From: Drosophila miranda
Taxonomy: Eukaryota > Arthropoda > Insecta > Diptera > Drosophilidae
Length of the DNA stretch: 64,000 nucleotides
Direction of reading: 5' to 3'
NCBI RefSeq assembly: GCF_003369915.1
Contig: NC_046675.1
Coordinates: 7,130,001 to 7,194,000, forward strand
Shown here: positions 21,101-32,056 of the stretch, piece by piece
Layout: every line of letters starts with the position of its first letter
Numbering within the stretch: the stretch's first letter is position 1
Program-made: the position numbers and the translations under genes
The notes under the pieces: generated by a model
Seen by the model: only the letters and a program-made list of their open reading frames with translations
Databases searched by the model: none
What the model was told of the DNA's origin: nothing

Positions 21101-24100
21101 TCAGCTCTGTACACGGGTTTCTTCGTCTGCTTTGGGGTCGGCTCTGGCTTGTGCCTGGCCGATTCCGAAGAGAAAAACATGAGCCAGACAAGCGGGCATT
21201 ACACGTTGCCTCATCTCGTCCGAGGGGAGATCGTGCCGAGGGGGCAATCAAAAAATTTCACTGATTTTAATTACAAGTATTTCTTTTATATTTTGCGTCC
21301 TACCGTTCGTTCTGGTTTGGCTACTTTGCTGCGGCTTCTCGGCCAAATGGTGTGCGTTGCGTTGCGTTGCGTTTCGTTTCTTGGCTTCTTTCTCTTGGCC
21401 GCTCGGTTGCTCGGTTGCGGTTAAAGTTGAGACATAAATTCGTTAAGCCATAAATAATTCTCTCTTCTCTGGGTCTCTCTCCGCGTCCGTGAACTGGCTG
21501 CTCTGCGTGAGTGTGGCGCCGCACCGCTTTGAACCACACCAAAGCACACTCAGAAGCTGAGCGAGAAATTTTTGGCTGCCAAAAGTGAAAGTTGCAGCTG
21601 CTGCTGCTGCTCCGGCGGCTGGCAATGCCATTGAATGAAATGTAGGAAAGCGGTAGCTTCCCCTCTCACCCGCTCCCTTCGAGGGGCCACCATAAATCAG
21701 AGACCCGCCAGAGACAGTTTAAAGTTGAGTCTGGCCCAGGGTCTGGTCTAATGACTTTGCTCTTTGTCATCGTGTTGTTGTGGCTTTAACAATTTTCATG
21801 ATTATGGGTGTTTCGTTTTGTCGTGAATTAGGTTTACTTTACCACGCTTTTGATGGTTGATGGTTATGTTTTTGATGTCATTAAAAATTACACCTAATTG
21901 CGGGGTCTCCGTAATAGACGTGCGACTTTTTCGCCTGTGTTAAAGTTATGCTGTGGGAACTGCCTGCCAGTCAAATGAGTTAATCAGAGACCCATGCGAA
22001 TTGTGTAATGTGAAAGTAAAAGGCCGTCGCCAGGCATCCCACAATTAACCGCTCTAAACAGCACCGATTGATTGGTTCTGGAAGGAACTGGGTCAGTAAT
22101 CGTTTTGGGGTAGCAGCAGGTTCATTGATCTCGTAAAATATCACATACCAAAGCGACAAGACAACGCTGGCCACTGTGTCCCCGTCGATAACTTGTTTCA
22201 ATATTTAAATTTAATTAAATTAGCACTTTCTACAAGCGAATGCAGACGGAAGACTACATACTACAGACTACCGACTGGGGCTGTGCCTCATATTGAATAA
22301 TAATTACAAGCAATTAGCACAGTGACCCACATGTTTAAATTATGAAAATGAAAAATTTTGTACGCCCAGCGAATTCCTTCGGCGCCCAATGGAAAGTGGC
22401 AATCGGCCACTCCGATAGGAGGAAAATCACGTTCGGCTGTCAAGAAGTTTGTGTCTTGAGTCTTTCGTTTCTGGTTGAGCGCGTGCGCTTTTAACGATCC
22501 ATTCAATGACAGGTTTGTTTTTGGTTTGGCATTCTACAAAAACAGGACGCTCCATGGCTCCATGTCTCGCTTTTGGCCAGTTGTTCTTTTTTATTAGCAT
22601 ACTGATAAAAGCGAACGTGTGTGTGGCACGACGACGAGCATTAATAAAAAATAAAGATGAAATGAAAAGATGATGGAAAAAGCAAACAAGTTTCCTAAAT
22701 TGTGACCCGATTACCCAGTTAACCAGTCTGCGGCCTCCGTGTATGAGTTATGGCCCATCGCCGGTGGAAAATTGAGCCAATTGCTTGGCCATTTGCATAA
22801 CACTTTGTCGGGCCGGGCCGGGCCAGGCCTGGCCTGGGCCTTAGAACCCCAGAAAGTAAACTAAAGTATGTGCAATCATTGGGTATATCATTGACAATTG
22901 AAATGAAAGTTGCAGCTGGTTGAAAGCAAACACACACAAAATACAAAACACAAAACACAAAACGAGTTGCAAGGCTAAATGGATGGATACTCATTGCTGG
23001 CTGGAACTCTGCGGCTGGCCACAATTGTTTCGGGCTGCTTGTGCTCTGCGCCGTGTGCAATTCCAAGGAAATCTAGAGTAATAACCATAGCAATTTGGAG
23101 ACACCATCGGTAGATTACTGCCAATTGGCATTGCACTTTCATTCATTGAGATTCTTTTGGAGCAGCAGCTCTTTCCTTGTGCACTTTGAATAAATTTCTA
23201 CAATGCTTGATTGACAGTCGATGCTGCTGTGATTAAACCGTATAATGAGGCTTTGGCAACGGCTCCCTCCTTGGCTTTGAGTGGCTTTTGCTTTTTGACA
23301 TTGACGTTGGATGTTTGGATGTTGGATGTTTGGCTTGTGGCTATATCTGTGGCCTGGTGAGTCAGTCATAATTAGCGTTGGGTCTGCCGCTTGTGTGACA
23401 TTATCGATGTATTTTGATTGAATGAAAGTTGAACTGTGTTTTTGAAAGTGAATTTCTGCGGCCATTGAAGATGAAGCGAATCGAAAGCATTCAATTTGGG
23501 CTCTGACTGTGGCAGAATATATTGGTACAGCATTAGACAATAGTCGGCGCTGCGGTCCAGGCCATCATTTGGCATTTGGCTCGTTTGACATAACAACCAC
23601 AACAACCAGAAACAACCAGCGACAAACAACAAATACAACAACTCCCAGACGGGTTTTCCACAGTGCAAAAACTGGCTGCTCACATTTGGTAAAATTTCAC
23701 TTTTTCCTTTTTATTTGCTGAAGCTGCAGCTGCCGCTGCCACTGCCACTGCCGCTGTTGCTTTTTTTTTCATGAAAATCAAAGCAATCCAATAGCTGGTC
23801 CAACAGTGCCACAGACCACTCCACATTTGGTGTCCACCAGTTGGTTTAATTGTAAGCGACACTGTGTCTACACAGTGTCCTGGCCCGTGTCCAGCATTTA
23901 GCGCAGGAGACCTGCTCCCTGAGTAGTACTTCGGTTTTGGCCAAAACACTTCTCGCCCAGAAGCCACTAGATGCCACAGCACAGGCATGTCTCAATTAAG
24001 GCTACCTACGGTGCCCGGCCGAGGCCTCGGCCAGCCTGACAAATTGCCGAGTGGAATGGCAATGTGGCTGTGGCTGCAACACCAACACTTGCCACAACAG

Positions 24101-24314
24101 CAACGACTGCTGCAACTGGCTGCAATTTTCGCACCATAAATGTGGAAGCGGTCTGCCGTCAAAGCTTTTGAAGTGACAGCGGCCTTGCGCGGACTCTGAA
24201 ATCAAGAGTGGTCTTTGCTGGGGCGGAAGGTCTTTTCTTCTCTTCCAATGAAACATTTACTCGATCCAACATTCAAATTAAAGATTAAGACTTCATTTTT
24301 ATTTCTGTTTGCAG
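18186..24314 (+). other. probable 5'UTR exon and large intron of the downstream secreted-protein gene
   Basis: A good acceptor (TTTCTGTTTGCAG) ends at 24314, just before the start codon, so the gene has an untranslated 5' exon. If the promoter at 18154 is its promoter, most of this interval is one intron of about 6 kb. Possible donors include positions near 18291 (GTGAGT) and 18384 (GTAATC). Otherwise it holds CT/GA runs (18394-18410, 18945-18958), a GGGCC/GGCCT-rich tract (22797-22840) and A/T-rich DNA. No ORF is convincing. Confidence 0.35.
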
Positions 24315-24321
24315 CCACAAA

Positions 24322-24898
24322 ATGATGGCCAGCCTCGATTTCAGGGTGCTGCTGGCGTTGCTGCTTCTCGGCTCAACAAAAGCCACACCCTCGACAGAAA
24401 CACCATCGGCTCTGCTGCCCCTGGAGGCACGCAATGCTGACCTTTCGGGCGAAGAGGACATCATCTCCACCAGCTATGTGCTGCCCAATCAGATCTTCAA
24501 CGAGGGCAAGCCCTACTATCCCCGGCAAGATCCCGTGTCGGGGCAGCTGGACTTCAGTGCCAAAAAGCAGGCCGGCATCCAGCCCGAGATCAACGAGGTG
24601 CTCGATCCCAACGAGAAGATAGTGCTGAGCGGTGCCTCCTCGCCGAACATACACGACTTCCTCAACCTGCCGGTGAAGTACTCGTCCTCGAAGTTCGTCT
24701 ACCCGCTGGTCTCCAGCTCGTATGCCAATCTCAAGTACCAGGGCAGCAACAAGAACTACATCACCAACAAGAAGCCCACCTCCGTGGTGGCTCCGGTGAC
24801 GCCTCCGCCGCCCAGCTACCACAGCTCCAATTACTTCACGGTGCCGACAACGAAACTCACGGCAGTGACCCCCACTGCAGGAGCCTACTATCCGCATC

Positions 24899-24940
<42 letters not shown>

Positions 24941-25705
24941 CGAGCACCACAACCAAGGCAACCACCACGGCAGGGACCACTACCAAAGGAACGTTGCCGC
25001 CATCCAGGAGACCCATCCCCGTGACGACAACAACAACAACAGCGACGACAACAACAACTGTTCCGGCGGCCAAGTACACCACCACGTCCCGTCGGCCCAT
25101 TCCGCTGCATGCTGCCCCCACAACCACTCAGCCGCCACGCACCAGCACCACCCGCAAGAAGTTTGTGCCCACCAAGAAGTACAGTCCCACATTGCCCAGC
25201 AGTAGCAGCAGGACACCGATCGAACAGGAGGAGCGACGCCCAAGCACCACCCAACAGCCGCGTCCCACTCCCAGCAGCAGCGATGTGGCATTCACCACCC
25301 ATCATGCCACACCTCAGGCAGCCATCTTTCCAACAGAGCCCATGACGACCGCGAAAATGTACACCACCTCCAGCACAAGTCCACCCGTTGTCTTCACGGA
25401 GGGTCCCACGCCACCGCCGCCCTTCAGCCCCATACCAGGCACAGGCATACCGAATCTCGATCCCGCGGATGTGTACCACACTTTGGGCCAGAAGAACACG
25501 CAGGCGGAGGAACAGCAGCAGCAGAAGGAGCAGCAGTTGCAGAAGGAGCAAGAGCAGCAATATCAACAGCAACAGCAGAAGTTCCAGCAACAGGAACAGC
25601 AGCAATATATGCAACAGCAACATATGCAACAGCAACATATGCAACAGCAACATATGCAACAGCAACATATGCAACAGCAACATCTGCAGCAGCAACAGCA
25701 GAAGC

Positions 25706-25736
<31 letters not shown>

Positions 25737-25764
25737 ACAGCAGCAGCAGCAGAAGCAGCCGCAG

Positions 25765-25843
<79 letters not shown>

Positions 25844-28800
25844 TGCAGCAGCAGCAGCAGCAGAAGCAGCCGCAGCAGCAACAGCAGCAGCAGCAACAGC
25901 AGCAGCAGCACCAACAGCAGCAACAACAGCAGCAGCAGCAGCAACAACATCAGCAACAGCAACAGCAACAGCAACAACAGCAGCTACAGCCCCCACCAAG
26001 ACCGCCAATGACGCTCAGTGACATATTCAACAGCCTGGCGGAAGAAGAGTCTGCAGTGGCGCACAACTACCAACAGAACCAAGGATTTGATTCCCAGGGC
26101 AATCTAATAGAACCGATTGCCCCCTCAAAGCCATCGCCATTCGCCATGCAACAGGCAGTCGGACAGCCCCAACCGCAGCCCGGAGCACCCCAACGTCCTA
26201 CCACACCAGGAGCAGGGACCACTCCCGGACAGAGTCCATACCCCAACGATCAGAAGGTGATCTCGGGCAGCCAGGAGAACTATAGCAACGAATATGTGTC
26301 CTATCAGGTGCAGCAGCCGAATGTGATGCAATACCGACCGGTGCCTGGCCAGATCAACAACGTGGTCATCTCGCCCGGACAGCACTCGGCCTCCTTTGTG
26401 CTCGGCAGCCAGGTGCAGCAGGTGAGCGTGGGCCATCCCAGCGTCGAGAAGGAGCCGCTCTTTGCCAAGGACACGCCGGGCGTCCAGTACGGCCAGGTGA
26501 TTAACGAGGACATTGGCAACATTAAGCGACCTGTGCCAGTGCCGTACAAGCCGGCAGCTCCCCAGGAGCCCCCAATGCCCACGAGCTATCAGCAGATGCC
26601 GAAAGTTCAGCAGAACTCCAACTTCCACCAGAACGGAAACATGGCCACAGTTGGAACCACTGTGCCAGCCGGTTCCTACCAAGAGCCGCCGCCAGAGGCG
26701 CCCAGCCCATACCAGCAGCTGCCACTGATTGGCTCCAACATCAGGCCAGCGAATAAGCCAGCGGCCCCGAAGACAGAGCAGCCAGCTCCGTCTTACCAGC
26801 CCACTAAGGCGTCGACGCCGCACCAGACGCCACCCACGCGGCCGGCGGTGAATGGGGATGACACCCAGGATCTCCTCGTCTCCAGCAACATTCGCTTCCC
26901 AGTGCTGGACGAGGAGTCCTCCGTGGAGCTGGCATCTTCGGCTATTGGGCCCGGTCCGCCTGCCGGACCCCACATCAATGGCCATGCGCAGCCGCTGAGT
27001 CTGCAGCAGATACACAACTCCAATCCCGTCGTCTTTCCCAAGGTCAAAGACGAGGAGACGCCCGGCGCCAATGTGCAGATCCAGCAGCACGAAGTGGTCA
27101 ACCTCAACCAGCAGCAACAGCAATTGGTGAGTGCCTTCTTAAAGCCATGGGTCCTCCAACTAATCTGGTCTGTTTCCCTCCTCTAGAAATTCCCTGCCCA
27201 GCAGCCGGGACATGGCGAGCAGCCCTCTCGGGATATGGAGCCGCCGCCGCGCTACCCCACCACTTCGTCTGGGCCACAGGTTCCGTCCACGCCTGGCAAT
27301 CGTCCTCCCTTCTACAATGAGTTCAACCGCAAGCCCCAGGGTGGTCCACGGCCCAGCAACTTGCCCAACATTCTGCCCCAGTTCCGGCCCAATGCGAAGA
27401 TCTCCAGCGGCCATCCGCCAACACTGAAGCAGGACCCGGGCAACATCCGCCTGCCCACGCAGGGCATGAAGCGACCCTACAATCCCTCTGCGCCGCCCCA
27501 TTTCGCCCACCGCCGACAGCCCCTGCAGCAGCAGATGCTGCAAAAGCGCTACCCCATGAACCGCATCTCCGAGTATCCCGTGGGGCCACAAGGTGTCGGC
27601 GGCGATATAAACAGACGGGTCTACCGCCTGCCGCCCTACGGTGGCCAGAACATGCCCTACCGCCCGGATCACATGTACGCGCGTCGCCCGAGTGGGCCAG
27701 GTCCTGCCAATGGACCCCTGCGATCCGTCGATGGCTATCCGGCAGAGCGACATGCACCATCGGCCGGCTCTGAGCCGTACCAGACCATCAATGCCGAGGG
27801 AGCGGCAGACTTTGAGGAGGAGGATTTGGTGATCAACGATCCGCCACAGCCGGTGACGCCCAGCAAGGATCGCATGGGCGTGGAGGAGACCAAACTGGAG
27901 CCCGTGGTTACCCTGCAAATGCTGCAGTCCCAGAAGAAGGCGGTGAGCCTGCCCGGAGATGATACTGGAGCTGGGGAGATTCAAGTTACGGCCGACAATG
28001 ATCCCCAGGAGGCGGAGGCCTCAAGCTTTAGCCAGCAGAAGCTGGACCCCAGTGGAATGTACGTGGTGTTCCCCCTGAAAGGATCAGAGAAGCAACAGAT
28101 CGAAGGAGAGCCACCTTCGGCCCCAGCGGAGTACCAGAACACGCCATTCTCGGTGATTCGTGACCAGCCCCAGGAGCCGATTCTGAAGAACAAGAAGCCG
28201 CAGTCGCTGCAGCAGCAGAACAAGGCCCAGCAGATGCCCAAGGAGAAGTTCCCGTATCCAATCGAGAAACCCGATCCATCGTACTCCGAACTCAACCCGA
28301 ATCCCGAGTCTCAGGGCCATGTGCCGGGCGTGCTCATTGCTCCACGAATCATCCACGGAGCCTTTGGTACCGGCACCGAAACCCCCATTGCCATTGCATA
28401 CACGCCCACAGAGCCCAGCGTCTTCCGACGGACGTCGGCAGCCGGGGACCAGGATCAGAAGTTCTCCAACATCAACCTGGCCACGCCCGTGATCAGCGAG
28501 ATTCGGCAGGACACCCAGACGGAGGAGGGACTCAGCAGCGACTTTGATCTGCGCGGCCAGAATTACGAGAAGAACTTCATGGCGCCCTTCTATCCCAGCG
28601 TAAGTCTGGGCGGAGGGGGAGCGGGAGCCAGCGGTGCTGCGGCAGTCAACTGGAACATTGTGCCCTCAACCACGGACCAGGCGATCTACGAGAAGAACAG
28701 CATCAACCGGGCCGATGTGGAGCCGGCTGAAGAGACGAAGGAAAAGGAGTCGGCCACAGCCAGCGCACTGACAGCGGAGAAGAATCCCGAGCTGGACAGC

Positions 28801-29259
28801 TTTCAGCCGCAGCTGCAGGGCGGATTCAAGCCCATCTATCCGCCAGGCTACCAGCACGTAGAGCAGCAGATCGACCATGAAGAGGCCAATAACAGAGACC
28901 AAAATCAGCCCCTGGCACTGCCTCTGGTGGCGGTCACCACGAGCACAGCGAAACCGGCGACGGCAGCTGCCACCAGCAGCAGTTCGTCCTCCAAAACCAC
29001 TACGACATCCACCACCAATCAGCCCGGAACAACGAAAGCTGCTGCCACAGCAACAACCACAACAACTACCCAAGCGCCAGCTGGAAGCGTAAAGCCGACG
29101 CAGCGCAAGAAGTCCACTTTCGAGACTAGCCTGGCGGCCCTGCTCTTCGGAGACGAGGACGAGGAGGATGGCGCACGCAAGTCCGCGGAGCTGCCAAAGG
29201 CCCAGGCCGGACCACGGAATGTGCCCCGCATGGGACCTCGAAGTCTGACGCTCAGCTAA
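24322..29259 (+). CDS. large secreted Thr/Pro- and polyglutamine-rich protein
   Basis: Two coding exons, 24322-27126 and 27187-29259 (60-bp intron, phase 0), give 1625 residues. Residues 1-21 form a signal peptide (Leu-rich core LLALLLLGS, then Ala). A more ordered N-terminal part (about 22-150) contains PYYPRQDPVSGQLDF and NIHDFLNLPVKY. It is followed by Ser/Thr/Pro-rich mucin-like stretches (about 155-375), a long polyglutamine region (about 398-556), and then Pro/Gln-rich low-complexity sequence to the C-terminus, with another Thr tract near the end and a charged LLFGDEDEEDG patch. The composition suggests a heavily O-glycosylated extracellular or cuticle/matrix protein; there is no transmembrane segment or catalytic domain. 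I do not recognise the family with certainty. The ATG follows a splice acceptor. A 534-codon poly-Leu frame on the opposite strand is only the shadow of the CAG repeats. Confidence 0.85.
25513..25989 (+). repeat. CAG/CAA tract encoding polyglutamine
   Basis: About 480 bases of CAG and CAA codons with rare Lys, Pro, His and Leu interruptions. CAG and CAA are mixed, which usually slows expansion. The block with Lys-Gln-Pro interruptions recurs (near 25750 and 25862), suggesting internal duplication. Confidence 0.95.
25609..25683 (+). repeat. five perfect 15-bp repeats (Met-Gln-Gln-Gln-His)
   Basis: ATGCAACAGCAACAT occurs five times in a row without a mismatch, inside the polyglutamine region. 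Identity at silent sites implies a very recent expansion. Confidence 0.97.
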
Positions 29260-29641
29260 GTCCCCAAGGAGCTCCGAGGAGTTAGTTTAGTCCAATTTTA
29301 GTTTGTATTATTTATTCAAAGTTCTTGAAAGCAGGGAATCTGCGTAGAAGTAGACGATGTGGTAATCTAGTTCTTGTTCTACAGCTTATTGTTAGTCGTA
29401 AGTCCATATATAACTAGTACATGCATCCAGCCACCAACGAACCATACAGTCCCATTTACCTAACGACCTTACGACCTTTTGCGAGTCTGATTTGAATGTA
29501 CGCATGCGGAACACTTTCTCATTGGACTCCCGAATCGTCGGAAATGAGATAAAAGCTTTTCGTATTATTCCACTTAACACAATCCCTAAGTAGTACTCAC
29601 AATTTGCAAGATTATTATTTGTACCATAGAAATCAATGAAA
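29260..29641 (+). other. 3'UTR of the secreted-protein gene
   Basis: About 380 bases between the stop codon and the first AATAAA. Nothing else stands out. Confidence 0.5.
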
Positions 29642-29647
29642 AATAAA
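29642..29647 (+). terminator. candidate poly(A) signal of the secreted-protein gene
   Basis: AATAAA, first canonical hexamer on the plus strand after the stop codon at 29259. It lies about 20 bases past the end of the small minus-strand ORF that points towards it. Confidence 0.55.
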
Positions 29648-29667
29648 CGAAATTCTGATATGATAAT

Positions 29668-29911
29668 TTATTTGCAATTTGACTGGAAATGGGGACCGTT
29701 AAACTGCAGGTGCTGGGCACTGGTCAAATCTCGCTATGGCCCACAGTGGGAAAAACGGACAATATAGCTGATAAAAACATACCTTCTTCCAGTTTTTTCT
29801 TGTGTTTGTCATGTAAATCATAGAACTTGACTTAGTGACTTCATCCCGATGCTGAGGAGGACGGCTATTAATACCAGGTAAGATATACATCCGGTACAGC
29901 GGTGGCCTCAT
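29668..29911 (-). CDS. candidate small protein, unrecognised (64-70 aa)
   Basis: From the ATG at 29911 the frame can be read two ways. Unspliced, it ends at 29699 (70 residues). Alternatively a 49-bp interval with a strong GTATGT donor and CATAG end (29734-29782) is removed, giving exons 29911-29783 and 29733-29668 and 64 residues. The start MRPPLYRMYILPG is arginine/proline-rich; no signal peptide, membrane segment or known domain is visible. The frame is open upstream of the ATG to about 29972, where a splice acceptor-like TTTTCCAG lies, so a 5' exon reaching the DRE cluster at 30136-30173 is plausible. An intron of 49 bp would be at the lower limit for flies. Confidence 0.35.
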
Positions 29912-30135
29912 GGTCACAGCAGCTTCCCGAAGCGTTCTACGCGCTGCAGAACAGTGGGCCGTATTAGCCTATAATCTGGAAAATAAAAATGTTTATATAT
30001 ATATTTTTTGTATTATTTATTGAAGCGTTTAATTTATTTATTTACAGCTGCGGTGAGCCTAGAGATTTTAAGTTACTAGCGCAATTTGAATTTGAACTGA
30101 CCGGGCTCGCTATCGCCAAAAACAGTTATCAGTGC

Positions 30136-30143
30136 TATCGATA
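30136..30143. promoter_or_regulatory. DRE (TATCGATA), first of a pair
   Basis: Perfect TATCGATA, 30 bases from a second copy and 50 bases from a motif 1. This is a typical housekeeping promoter cluster, so a broadly expressed transcript should start nearby, most likely the small minus-strand gene. Confidence 0.65.
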
Positions 30144-30165
30144 TACCTATTGATAGAAAATGTAA

Positions 30166-30173
30166 TATCGATA
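30166..30173. promoter_or_regulatory. DRE (TATCGATA), second of a pair
   Basis: Second perfect palindromic site, 22 bases after the first. Confidence 0.65.
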
Positions 30174-30184
30174 TGCGTTATATG

Positions 30185-30195
30185 CGGTCACACTG
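30185..30195 (+). promoter_or_regulatory. motif 1 (CGGTCACACTG)
   Basis: Full consensus match, reading on the plus strand. Motif 1 is normally read in the direction of transcription, which would point right, towards the cdi 3' end, where I see no gene. Either the orientation rule fails here, the promoter is bidirectional, or a noncoding transcript starts here. Confidence 0.55.
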
Positions 30196-30400
30196 TACAT
30201 AACGTGCGTGTAGAATTTATATTTCTACATGTAAAAACCAACATTCGTCTATAATGTATGTAGATAGTCGATTGTTACACGTTTCAATCCGTTTCAATGA
30301 ACAATTGAAAACGATTGTAGTCAGCTGAAACGGACTGAAATAGATTGAGGATGCTTCAAGTCGAAGGCAATCGAAAGTCTGTCATCTTTCTATATCTGTA

Positions 30401-30406
30401 TTTATT
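30401..30406 (-). terminator. cdi: distal candidate poly(A) signal of cdi
   Basis: AATAAA on the minus strand, 1650 bases past the cdi stop codon. Use of this site would make a long 3'UTR. Confidence 0.3.
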
Positions 30407-30510
30407 GATTGAGTACAATTCAGTTTTACAGTTTTACAAAATTCTTCGTGTGTATTAAATTTATTCTTTCTTCGATTTTATGATGGTTAAAAACTGTAAC
30501 TGAGTCGTTT

Positions 30511-30540
30511 ATATATATATATATATATATGTGTATATAT
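30511..30540. repeat. TA/TG dinucleotide microsatellite
   Basis: A run of TA dinucleotides passing into TG/TA, within the probable distal 3'UTR of cdi. Confidence 0.8.
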
Positions 30541-31194
30541 GTATGCCTGGGATGGACTGTGATTCCACTGTGATAATATAATATAATACTTATACATGTT
30601 ATGCACCCACACATTGGTAGGTGCACCCATGTGTTTGATTGGCAACCGGAAATGAATTTTAAATTCATGATTTTCTAATTTTTGGCCTCACATAGAACCC
30701 ATTTAACAAGACGATGCAATGAGGTTGAAGTGTTATTATGCTCAAATGGACGACATCAATTTCTTAACAATCATTCTACAGATTAACTCCTTCTGAATGC
30801 TATGTACACATATGTATGTATGTATGTTTCATGCCTTATTTTCAGCTAACATATGTATTTATGTACACTCGCGTGATCTTAATTAATTTCTCTGTTGAAC
30901 AAAGTCTATGCTGCTAAAGTAAGTCGCTTCAGTTGGAGCCGATCGATACAATAATCAAATCTAGAATATTTTACTATCGTTTGTATAATGGAAACTACTA
31001 GCCGATTCATAAATGGTGGCTCAGTCTTCGCCTTTTCGCATTTTCGAAATATGTATACGTTTTTCTGGTAATTGAGAGTCTAATTGTAGCCGATTTAAAA
31101 CGAAGAAAAATAATAATATACACGTGTAAAATGTTCCAATTGATCGGCCAGCGTGCTTTCAATCAGGCTTTTTTTTTGGATGTATACAAATGTA

Positions 31195-31200
31195 TTTATT
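31195..31200 (-). terminator. cdi: proximal candidate poly(A) signal of cdi
   Basis: AATAAA on the minus strand, about 860 bases past the cdi stop. The A/T-rich 31200-32056 interval looks like 3'UTR. Confidence 0.4.
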
Positions 31201-31305
31201 TTCAAAAACTAAAACTTAAAACATACGCCGATATTAAGCCCGTTTTTTGGATATTGGTTCTCTCGAATCGGGGGACCAGTTCTGTACAGTTTTCGAGGGG
31301 TAAAT

Positions 31306-31319
31306 GGGGGGGGGGGGGG
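31306..31319. repeat. G14 homopolymer
   Basis: Fourteen consecutive G on the plus strand (C14 in a cdi transcript), rare in flies, where long homopolymers are nearly always A/T. Confidence 0.9.
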
Positions 31320-32056
31320 CGTTCAAGTCTTACAACCTCACGTTGAACAGTCTACATAGATATATAGATATAGATACGATATTTAAATTTGACCTTAAAT
31401 GGTAGCTAGTTACAGTTACAGTTTAAAATGTATGTATTGCAATATGCCATTATATATAAATGTGTATATTTGTATTTAGGTTTTTTTTTTGTATATTAAT
31501 TGTGTAGACATAATCGCTTTTATACAGTGTTTAGACAACAAAATCAAATAAATAATGGGATATAATGTATGCATAAAGAATAGCTATGCCATTTCGACAG
31601 GTTTGATTAGGTTTAATTAGAATAAATACTAAATACTTTCCGCTCTAATTTAGCATAGGATGTATAGAAAGTGTAAATTTGAAGGACTAGGAACCAGTAC
31701 GATGTACGATGTATATGATTATGTTTAGGTAATATCCATACAAAACGATAAGTTGGACACAATTTTACCAAAAAACTAATACAAACGAATTGGTTACTCT
31801 TATGCTCTCTTGGGCAAAACATTCTTAATTTTTAATAGAATAATTTGGCTTATCTGTAATTGCAATCTGCTCTATACACATGATGCGATACGATACGATA
31901 TTAGAAACTATAAATAAATGTGGCTGATGTTTTCTCTTATCGAGTGGTACTCGTACTGCCGACTTTTGGGGGAAATTCAAATCTCAAGGAATTTAGAACT
32001 TGTTAAACAAAAAAATTGATAAAGGAATCCGTGGCATGGCTTAGACTATCCTGCGG

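Noticed and set aside
24373..25977. 534-codon leucine-rich open frame on the minus strand
   Set aside because: It is the antisense reading of the CAG/CAA polyglutamine repeats of the secreted-protein gene (CTG reads as Leu).
30185..30195. Motif 1 as the promoter of a plus-strand protein gene to its right
   Set aside because: No coding frame on the plus strand between 30200 and 32056; kept only as a regulatory site.
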